From: Ephydatia muelleri
Taxonomy: Eukaryota; Porifera; Demospongiae; Spongillida; Spongillidae
Length of the DNA stretch: 64,000 bases
Assembly: GCA_013339895.1 (NCBI GenBank)
Contig: JABACO010000001.1
Location: 14,697,604 to 14,761,603, forward strand
Direction of reading: 5' to 3'
Numbering within the stretch: the stretch's first letter is position 1; each line of letters begins with the position of its first letter. Below, piece after piece: positions 32,510-44,500 of this stretch. Below the pieces are notes generated by a model that did no database searches, was not told the origin of the DNA, and saw only the letters and a program-made list of their open reading frames with translations. A program made the translations under genes and the position numbers.

Positions 32510-35500
32510 ATGGGTGATCAAGAGGTAATTGTGATGATCTTGCACGCTGTACTGAATCGTATACATGTAAGCGTGCCAGTGGCGGTGCATGTCGAGCGCG
32601 CATGCTCCGAATATATGTGTGCTCGTGGATTGTACCCATGGCAGCTGGACTATACACAAGACTTTCAGCCAGCACGCATGTAACTTTTCATCACCGATGC
32701 ATTTAGTCGAACATTGTTATGCCTAGATCAGGGACTTTATACTTGTAGGTTTATACCTTGCCGTGAAGCACGCTTAGTTGCCCCATTTCAAAGGTGCGGC
32801 TCTCTATCAGAAAACCACTCATCTTGCTAATCTGAAACTATCCTTTTGTTCTTGCTGTTTTCACCATCAGTACCTACCTTGGCATGGTAGCTTACCATAT
32901 ATTCACAGCTACGTTTCTCATTGGTAGATTTCGATCTCATCATTTTGTTTGATAGCACAAATTGCAAGACTAATGTAATGACCATTATTCCTTTCATGTG
33001 TCTATGTTTGATGGCTATGTACATCCATGACATTGATGTTCCTTTACTGTAGAAGCTAAAGCTAGAAAAGCAGCTTAGGAAAGCATCAGAGAAGGGGGAT
33101 ATTGAGGAGGTTGAGAATCTACTTCTACATGGAGTAGATGTTAATGGCACAGATGTGGTGAGTTTGATCCCATGTCATGGTACTATCATGTCATGGCACT
33201 ATCTCCATCCCATGTCATGGCAAGTGTGCCAGTATCAGATGATGTGGTGTGCACTTGTATGGGTTACCTTCAATGTGGCATGTAAAGATGTGGATATTGC
33301 AATCAGTATGGATAGGCATTGGTAGACCACAAAAGTGAATTTTGGAGGGGAGGGAGATATATGGGGAATGAGGTCCCATGGGTGAATTGATGTGAGACAG
33401 TTGGTGGTATGGGAGAAGAGGGGGAGGGGCAGAGGGGTAAACCTCTCCCTCCACTCTCATGCATGTGTGCTGCTTGCTGCTAGTGTTCTCCCTCGCGTAT
33501 GAATGGGTCTGGGAACTAGGTCAGGTGGGGGAGTGTTAGTACTAGCAAAGCTGAATGACCCTTGCTGACATGTACATGGATGAACAGATGTAGTCCCATG
33601 GACCGTTCCCTTTTATGTGGGGTTGTGCCTTGTAGGTACGGATGGTAATGTGTTTTAGCTATGGTTACATGTATGGTACCGGGATATTGCAAAATATTGA
33701 TTACCATGCCTCCTCCCCAGACCAACCTCCCCTTCCAAATCTCCACACCTATGTACCCCAATGACTCATCCTTGATCCAATTTGTTGCTCATCTGTGGGC
33801 GTGTCCTCTGTGACTATCATGAGGAATTGTGTGGTGGGATGTTTCTGGAATTTCCATAATCATACATTCATCTCTTCAGGTTGGAAGGTCATCACTGATG
33901 GTGGCATGTAGGAATGGCCATGTAAAGGTCGTGAGGAAATTGGTATCAGCTGGGGCACACGTTAATCATCAGAATAGCGTAAGTAGTAACAGCCCAGCCC
34001 AGTGACCCCTTGATGACTTGTATCCTGGTGTGAGGAGAGAGGGTGTGGGAAGAAAGGTGGAGGGGTGAGGGGAGTGGAGTGACTTTGTGGAGGTGGCAGC
34101 AGGGGATGGATCAGGTGTCTTGGGATAGTGGCAATGGAGAGGGAATGATACTGTCTCCATCCCATGTCATGGTACTATCCATGTCCTATCCACCATGTCA
34201 TGGTACTATCTCCATCCCATGTCATGGTACTATCTCCATCATGTCATGGTACTATCTCCATCCATGTCATGGTACTATCTCCATCCCATGTCATGGTACT
34301 ATCTCCATCCCATGTCATGGTACTATCTCATCCCATGTCATGGTACTATATCCATCCCATGTCATGGTACTATCTCCATCCCAGTCATGGTACTATCTCC
34401 ATGTCATGGTACTATCTCCATCCCATGTCATGGTACTATCTCCATCCCATGTCATGGTACTATCTCCATCCCATGTCATGGTACTATCTCCATCCCATGT
34501 CATGGTACTATCTCCATCCCATGTCATGGTACTATCTCCATCCCATGTCATGGTACTATCTCCATCCCATGTACATGGTACTATCTCCATCCCATGTCAT
34601 GGTACTATCTCCATCCCATGTCATGGTACTATCTCCATCCCATGTAATGGTACTATCTCCATCCCATGTCATGGTACTATCTCCATCCCATGTCATGGTA
34701 CTATCTCCATCCCATGTCATGGTACTATCTCCATCCCATGTCATGGTACTATCTCCATCCCATGTCATGGTACTATCTCCATCCCATGTCATGGTACTAT
34801 CTCCATCCCATGTCATGGTACTATCTCCATCCCATGTCATGGTACTATCTCCATCCCCATGTCATGGTACTATCTCCATCCCATGTCATGGTACTATCTC
34901 CATCCCATGTCATGGTACTATCTCCATCCATGTCATGGTACTATCTCCATCCCATGTCATGGTACTATCTCCATCCCATGTCATGGTACTATCTCAATCC
35001 CATGTCATGGTACTATCTCCATCCCATGTCATGGTACTATCTCCATCCATGTCATGGTACTATCTCATCCATGTCATGGTACTATCTCCATCTCATGTCA
35101 TGGTACTATCTCCATCTCATGTCATGGTACTATCTCCATCCATGTCATGGTACTATCTCCATCCCATGTCATGGTACTATCTCCATCCCATGTCATGGTA
35201 CTATCTCCATCCCATGTCATGGTACTATCTCCATCCCATGTCATGGTACTATCTCCATCTCATGTCATGGTACTATCTCCATCCCATGTCATGGTACTAT
35301 CTCCATCTCATGTCATGGTACTATCTCCATCCCATGTCATGGTACTATCTCCATCCATGTCATGGTACTATCTCCATCCCATGTCATGGTACTATCTCCA
35401 TCCCATGTCATGGTACTATCTCCATCCATGTCATGGTACTATCTCCATCTCATGTCATGGTACTATCTCCATCTCATGTCATGGTACTATCTCCATCCCA

Positions 35501-38500
35501 TGTCATGGTACTATCTCCATCCCATGTCATGGTACTATCCTCCATCCCATGTCATGGTACTATCTCCATCCCATGTCATGGTACTATCTCCATCTCATGT
35601 CATGGTACTATCTCCATCCCATGTCATGGTACTATCTCCATCCATGTCATGGTACTATCTCCATCCCATGTCATGGTACTATCTCCATCTCATGTCATGG
35701 TACTATCTCCATCTCATGTCATGGTACTATCTCCATCCCATGTCATGGTACTATCTCCATCCCATGTCATGGTACTATCTCCATCCCATGTCATGGTACT
35801 GTCTCCATCCCATGTCATGGTACTCTCTCCATCTCATGTCATGGTACTCTCTCCATCTCATGTCATGGTACTATCTCCATCCCATGTCATGGTACTATCT
35901 CCATCCCATGTCATGGTACTATCTCCATCCCATGTCATGGTACTATCTCCATCTCATGTCATGGTACTATCTATCTCCATCTCATGTCATGGTACTATCT
36001 CCATCCCATGTCATGGTACTATCTCCATCTCATGTCATGGTACTATCTCCATCCCATGTCATGGTACTATCTCCATCCCATGTCATGGTACTATCTCATC
36101 TCATGTCATGGTACTCTCTCCATCTCATGTCATGGTACTATCTCTATCCCATGTCATGGTACTATCTCCATCTCATGTCATGGTACTATCTCCATCCATG
36201 TCATGGTACTATCTCCATCCCATGTCATGGTACTATCTCCATCCCATGTCATGGTACTCTCTCCATCCCATGTCATGGTATATCTCCATCCCATGTCATG
36301 GTACTATCTCCATCCCATGTCATGGTACTATCTCCATCCCATGTCAATGGTACTATCTCCATCCCATGTCATGGTACTCTCTCCCTCCCATGTCATGGTA
36401 CTATCTCCATCCCATGTCATGGTACTATCTCCATTCCCATGTCATAGTACTATCTCCATCCCATGTCATGGTACTATCTCCATCCCATGTCATAGTACTA
36501 TCTCCATCCCATGTCATGGTACTATCTCCATCCCATGTCATGGTACTATCTCCATCCCATGTCATGGTAAGTGTGCCATTATCAGATGATGTGGTGTGCA
36601 CTTGTATGGGTTACCTTCAATGTGGCATGTAAAGATGTGGATATTGCTATCAGTATGGATAGGCATTGGGAGACCACAAAAGTGAATTTTGGAGGGGAGG
36701 GGGAGAAATGGGGAATGAGGTCCCATGGGTGAATTGATGTGAGACAGTTGGTGGTATGGGAGAAGAGGGGAAGGGGTAGATGGGTAAACCTCTCCCTCCA
36801 CTCTCATGCATGTGTGCTGCTTGCTGCTAGTGTTCTCCCTCGCGTATGAATGGGTCTGGGAACTAGGTCAGGTGGGGGAGTGTTAGTACTAGCAAAGCTG
36901 AATGACCCTTACTGACATGTACATCGATGAACAGATGTAGTCCCATGGACCGCTCCCTTTTATGTGGGGTTGTGCCTTGTAGATACGGATTGTAGGGTGT
37001 GGTAGCTATGGTTACATGTATGGTACTGGAATATTGACTACCATGCCTCCTCCCCAGACCAACCTCCCTTCCACATCTCCACACGTATGTACCCCAATGA
37101 CTCATCCCCTTGATCCAATTTGTTTGTTGCTCATCTGTGGGTGTTATCATGAGGAATTGTGTGGTGAGATGTTTCTGGAATTTCCATAATCATACATTCA
37201 TCTCTTCAGCGTGAATCCTCATCACTGATGAAGGCATGTAAGAATGGCAATCAAGACATTGTGAACCTATTGTTATACAAAGGGGCAGACGTTAATCATA
37301 AGAATATCGTAAGTTGTACTAGCCCAGCCCAATGACCCTTGGTGACTTGTATCCTGGTGTGAGGAGAGAGGGTGTGGGAAGACAGATTGGAAGGTGGAGG
37401 GGTGAGGGTGTGGAGTGATGTTGTGGAGGTGGAGCAGGGGATGGATCAGATATCTGGGATAGTGGCAGTGGAGAGGGGATGGTACTATCTCCATGCCATG
37501 TCATGGTACTATCTCCATCCCATGTCATGGTACTATCTCCATCCCATGTCATGGTACTATCTCCATCCCATGTTATGGTGCTATCTCCATCCCATGTCAT
37601 GGTAAGTGTGCCATTATCAGATGATGTGGTGTGCACTTGTATGGGTTACCTTCAATGTGGCATGTAAAGATGTGGATATTGCTATCAGTATGGATAGGCA
37701 TTGGGAGACCACAAAAGTGAATTTTGGAGGGGAGGGAGATATATGGGGAATGAGGTCCCATGGGTGAATTGATGTGAGACAGTTGGTGGTATGGGAGAAG
37801 AGGGGGAGGGGCAGAGGGGTAAACCTCTCCCTCCACTCTCATGCATGTGTGCTGCTTGCTGCTAGTGTTCTCCCTCGCGTATGAATGGGTCTGGGAACTA
37901 GGTCAGGTGGGGGAGTGTTAGTACTAGCAAAGCTGAATGACCCTTGCTGACATGTACATGGATGAACAGATGTAGTCCCAAGGACCGTTCCGAGGTTGTG
38001 CCTTGTAGGTACGAATGGTAATGTGTTGTAGCTATGGTTACATGTATGGTACTGGGATATTGCAAAATATTGACTGCCATGCCTCCTCCCCAGACCAACC
38101 TCCCCTTCCACATCTCCACACCTATGTACCCCAATGACTCATCCTTGATCCAATTTGTTACCCATCTGTGGGTATGTCCTATCTGACTATCATAATGAGG
38201 AATTGTGTGGTGGGATGTTTCTGGAATGTCCATAATCATACATTCATCTATTCAGCGTGGATACACATCTCTGATGAGGGCATGTTGGAATGGCCATGCA
38301 GGGGTTGCAAGGATATTGGTTTCAGCTGGAGCACATGTTAATCATCAGAAGAATGTAAGTAGTACCAGCCCAGCCCAATGACCCTTGGTGACTTGTATCA
38401 TGGTGTGAGGAGAGAGGGTGTGGGAGGACAGATTGGGAAGGTGGAGGGTGAGGGTGTGGAGTGATGTTGTGGAGGTGGAGCAGGGGAGTGGAGAGGGGAT

Positions 38501-41500
38501 TGTACTATCTCCATCCCATTTCATGGTACTATCTCCATCTCATGTCATGGTACTATCTCCATCCCATGTTATGGTACTATCCTTCCCATGTCATGGTACT
38601 ATCTCCATCCCATGTCATGGTACTATCTCCATCTCTCGTCATGGTACTATCTCCATCCCATGTCATGGTACTATCTCCATCCCATGTCATGGTACTATCT
38701 CCATCCCATGTCATGGTACTATCTCCATCCCATGTCATGGTACTATCTCCATCTCTCGTCATGGTACTATCTCCATCTCATGTCATGGTACTATCTCCAT
38801 CCCATGTCATGGTACTATCTCCATCCCATGTCATGGTACTCTCTCCATCCCATGTCATGGTACTATCTCCATCTCATGTCATGGTACTATCTCCATCCCA
38901 TGTCATGGTACTATCTCCATCTCATGTCATGGTACTATCTCCATCCCATGTCATGGTACTATCTCCATCCCATGTCATGGTCTATCTCCATCCCATGTCA
39001 TGGTACTATCTCCATCCCATGTCATGGTACTATCTCCATCTCAAGTCATGGTACTATGTCCATCCAATGTCATGGTACTATCTCCATCCCATGTCATGGT
39101 ACTATCTCCATCCCATGTCATGGTACTATCTCCATCCCATGTCATGGTGCTATCTCCATCCCATGTCATGGTACTATCTCCATCCCATGTCATGGTACTA
39201 TCTCCATCTCAAGTCATGGTACTATCTCCATCCCATGTCATGGTACTATCTCCATCCCATGTCATGGTACTATCTCCATCCCAAGTCATGGTACTATCTC
39301 CATCTCATGTCATGGTACGATCTCCATCCCATGTCATGGTACTATCTCCATTTCAAGTCATGGTACTATCTCCATCCCATGTCATGGTACTATCTCCATC
39401 CCATGTCATGGTACTATCTCCATCCCATGTCATGGTGCTATCTCCATCCCATGTCATGGTACTATCTCCATCCCATGTCATGGTACTATCTCCATCTCAA
39501 GTCATGGTACTATCTCCATCCCATGTCATGGTACTATCTCCATCCCATGTCATGGTACTATCTCCATCCCAAGTCATGGTACTATCTCCATCTCATGTCA
39601 TGGTACTATCTCCATCCCATGTCATGGTACTATCTCCATCTCATGTCATGGTACTATCTCCATCCCATGTCATGGTACTATCTCCATCCCATGTCATGGT
39701 ACTATCTCCATCTCATGTCATGGTACTATCTCCATCCCATGTCATGGTACTATCTCCATCCCATGTCATGGTACTATCTCCATCCCATGTCATGGTACTA
39801 TCTCCATCTCAAGTCATGGTACTAACTCCATCCCATGTCATGGTACTATCTCCATCTCAAGTCATGGTACTATGTCCATCCAATGTCATGGTACTATCTC
39901 CATCCCACATCATGGTACTATCTCCATCCTATGTCATGGCACTATCTCCATCGCATGTCATGGTACTATCTCCATCCCATGTCATAGTACTATCTCCATC
40001 TCATGTCATGGTACTATCTCCATCCCGTGTCATGGTACTATCTCCATCCCATGTCATGGTACTATCTCCATCCCATGTCATGGTACTATCTCCATCCCAT
40101 GTCATGGTACTATCTCCATCCCATGTCATGGTACTATCTCCATCCCATGTCATGGTACTATCTCCATCCCATGTCATAGTACTATCTCCATCCCATGTCA
40201 TGGTACTATCTCCATCTCTCGTCATGGTACTATCTCCATCTCAAGTCATGGTACTATCTCCATCTCAAGTCATGGTACTATGTCCATCCAATGTCATGGT
40301 ATTATCTCCATCCCACATCATGGTACTATCTCCATCCTATGTCATGGCACTATCTCCATCTCATGTCATGGTACTATCTCCATCCCATGTCATAGTACTA
40401 TCTCCATCTCATGTCATGGTACTATCTCCATCCCATGTCATGGTACTATCTCCATCCCATGTCATGGCAAGTGTGCCAGTATCAGATGATGTGGTGTGCA
40501 CTTGTATGGGTTACCTTCAATGTGGCATGTAAAGATGTGGATATTGCAATCAGTATGGATAGGCATTGGGAGACCACAGAAGTGAAATTGGGAGGGGAGA
40601 GAGAAATGGGGAATGAGGTCCCATGGGTGAATTGATGTGAGACAGTTGGTGGGAGGGGCAGAGGGGTAAACCTCTCCCTCCACTCTCATGCATGTGTGCT
40701 GCTTGCTGCTAGTGTTCTCCCTCGCGTATGAATGGGTCTGGGAACTAGGTCAGGTGGGGGAGTGTTAGTACTAGCAAAGCTGAATGACCCTTACTGATAT
40801 GTATATGGATGAACAGATGTAGTCCCATGGACCGTTCCCTTTTATGTGGGGTTGTGCCTTGTAGGTACGGATTGTAGTGTGTGGTAGCTATGGTTACATG
40901 TATGGTACTGGGATATTGCGAAGTATTGACTACCATGCCTCCTCCCCAGACCAACCTCCCCTTCCACATCTCCACACCTATGTACCCCAATGACTCATCC
41001 TTGATCCAATTTGTTTGTTGCTCATCTGTGGGTGTTATCATGAGGAATTGTGTGGTGAGATGTTTCTGGAATTTCCATAATCATACATTCATCTCTTCAG
41101 GATGGAACCTCATCACTGATGGAGGCATGTGAGATTGGCAATACAGACATTGTGAACCTATTGTTATACAAAGGGGGGGCACAAGTTAATGATCAGAAGA
41201 ATGTAAGTAGTACCAGCCCAGCCCAATGACCCTTGGTCACTTGTATCCTGATGTGAGAGAGTGTGTGGGAGGACAGATTGGGAAGATGGAGGGGTGAGGG
41301 TGTGAAGTGATGTTGTGGAGGTGGAGCAGGGGAGTGGCAGTGGAGAGGGGATTGTACTATCTCCATCCCATTTTCTCCATCTCATGTCATGGTACTATCT
41401 CCGTCCCATGTCATGGTACTATCTCCATCCCATGTCATGGTACTATCTCCATCCCATGTCATGGTACTATCTCCATCCCATGTCATGGTACTATCTCCAT

Positions 41501-44500
41501 CCCATGTCATGGTACTATCTCCATCCCATGTCATGGTACTATCTCCATCCCATGTCATGGTACTATCTCCATCCCATGTCATGGTACTATCTCCATCCCA
41601 TGTCATGGTACTATCTCCATCCCATGTCATGGTACTATCTCCATCCCATGTCATGGTACTATCTCCATCCCATGTCATGGTACTATCTCCATCCCATGTC
41701 ATGGTACTATCTCCATCCCATGTCATGGTACTATCTCCATCCCATGCTATCTCCATCTCATGTCATGGTACTATCTCCATCCCATGTCATAGTACTATCT
41801 CCAAGTACTATCAAGTAGTGAGGCTGTACTCAGAAGTGCAGGCTACAGTTATGTCGGGGAGGAGGGAGAGGGTGAAGTGGGTATGTGAAAGGGAAAGGGA
41901 CCAAAAATTGGAGGGGGAGGAACAGGGACTGAGGATGATAAAAGGGGAGCATGGGGAGTAAAGTGGCGTGGAGGTGGAGCAGGGGATGGTAAAAGGGGTT
42001 TTGTTTGTTCCTCATCTGTGGGTGTGATACTGTGGGTGTGTCCTCAGTAACTATCATGAGGAATAGTGTGTTGGGATGTTTCTGGAATGTCCATAATCAT
42101 ACATTCATCTCTTCAGAATGGAACCTCAGCACTGATGTTGGCATGTGAGAAAGACAATAAAGAGGTTGTGAAGATATTGGTTTCAGCCAAGGCAGATGTT
42201 AATCTTCAGGGTGTGGTAAGCAGTACCAGCCCAGCCCAGTCACCCTGTAGGTGACTTGTATCCTGATGTGAGGAGAGAGGGTTTGGAGGACAAATTGCAA
42301 AGGTGGAGGGGTGAGGGGAGTGGGGGTGACGTCGTGGAGGTGGAGCAGTGGATGGTACTATCTCCGTCTCATGTCATGGTACTATCTCCATCCCATGTCA
42401 TGGTACTATCTCCATCCCATGTCATGGTACTATCTCCATCCAGTGTCATGGTACTATCTCCATCCCATGCTATCTCCATCTCATGTCATGGTACTATCTC
42501 CATCCCATGTCATAGTACTATCTCCAAGTACTATCAAGTAGTGAGGCTGTACTCAGAAGTGCAGGCTACAGTTATGTCGGGGAGGAGGGAGAGGGTGAAG
42601 TGGGTATGTGAAAGGGAAAGGGACCAAAAATTGGAGGGGGAGGAACAGGGACTGAGGATGATAAAAGGGGAGCATGGGGAGTAAAGTGGCGTGGAGGTGG
42701 AGCAGGGGATGGTAAAAGGGGTTTTGTTTGTTCCTCATCTGTGGGTGTGATACTGTGGGTGTGTCCTCAGTAACTATCATGAGGAATAGTGTGTTGGGAT
42801 GTTTCTGGAATGTCCATAATCATACATTCATCTCTTCAGAATGGAACCTCAGCACTGATGTTGGCATGTGAGAAAGACAATAAAGAGGTTGTGAAGATAT
42901 TGGTTTCAGCCAAGGCAGATGTTAATCTTCAGGGTGTGGTAAGCAGTACCAGCCCAGCCCAGTCACCCTGTAGGTGACTTGTATCCTGATGTGAGGAGAG
43001 AGGGTTTGGAGGACAAATTGCAAAGGTGGAGGGGTGAGGGGAGTGGGGGTGACGTCGTGGAGGTGGAGCAGTGGATGGTACTATCTCCGTCTCATGTCAT
43101 GGTACTATCTCCATCCCATGTCATGGTACTATCTCCATCCCATGTCATGGTACTATCTCCATCCAGTGTCATGGTACTATCTCCATCCCATGCTATCTCC
43201 ATCTCATGTCATGGTACTATCTCCATCCCATGTCATGGTACTATCTCCACCCTATGTCATGGTACTATCTCCATCCCATGTCATGGTACTATCTCCATCT
43301 CATGTCATGGTACTATCTCCATCTCATGTCATGGTACTATCTCCATCTCATGTCATGGTACTATCTCCATCTCATGTCATGGTACTATCTCCATCTCATG
43401 TCATGTTACTATCTCCACCCCATGTCATGGTACTATCTCCATCCCATGTCATGGTACTATCTCCATCCCATGTCATTGTACTATCTCCATCCCATGTCAT
43501 GGTACTATCTCCATCCTATGTCATGGTACTATCTCCATCTCATGTCATGGTACTATCTCCATCCCATCTCATGGTACTATCTCCATCTCATGTCATGGTA
43601 CTATCTCCATCTCATGTCATGGTACTATCTCCATCTCATGTCATGGTACTATCTCCATCTCATGTCATGGTACTATCTCCATCTCATGTCATGGTACTAT
43701 CTCCATCTCATGTCATGGTACTATCTCCATCCCATGTCATTGTACTATCTCCATCCCATGTCATGGTACTATCTCCATCCCATGTCATGGTACTTGACTC
43801 AGTACTGTCTGATACAACACTAGCTTGTGTTTTTAAGTTAGGGTGGCAAATGGCATGATTAATGCTTTCCCTTCTCGTGGTTCTTTATGAATCTTTACAG
43901 ATTTAATATTGTGATACTTTGGGGTGTAACACAATAGTTTGTCCACTTAAAATCAAAAATCCTTTTCTAGCATGATATCCTTGTCCTAAACCACTGTGTG
44001 GTGTGAGGTGGTTGGGGTTAGGTTAGTACCAGCAAACACTAGGACCTTGTTGACATGTACATGTGATGTACAGATCTAGTGTAGTACCAGCCTCAAGGAC
44101 CATTATAGTCAGTATGTGAATGTACGGTTGTATGGTTTCCTTTATGTGGGGGAGCACTTGTAGGCATTAATTATGTCCAGGAGTATGTGGGGCGGGACTT
44201 GGAAGAGAGGCAAGGGGGGGGGAGGTGTGTGAGGAGAGTATGGGCAGAGGAAGGGATAGAGAACTGGGTGTAAACATGTGTAGATTGCTATCAGTATGGA
44301 TAGACTACAGAAGTGAAATTGGGAGGGGAGGAGGGTAAAATGGGGAATGGTGTCCCAAGGGGGAATTAAAGTGAGACAGCAGGTGGTATGGAAGAAGAGG
44401 GGGAGGGGCAGATGTGTAAACCTCTCCCTCACCACATACCACCATCCCTACCTACACAACTGTACAAGGCACAACCCCAAATAAAAGGGAACGGTCCATG

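Noticed and set aside
34043..36632. Frames of over 800 codons repeating MSWYYLHP / CHGTISIP / HVMVLSPS
   Set aside because: They are the three translations of a stop-free 24-bp minisatellite whose length is divisible by three. The array lies in an intron of the ankyrin gene, has frame-changing short units throughout, and has no codon bias.
38418..40532. A 704-codon frame and companions over the second large array
   Set aside because: Same intronic minisatellite; frames on both strands are open by composition only.
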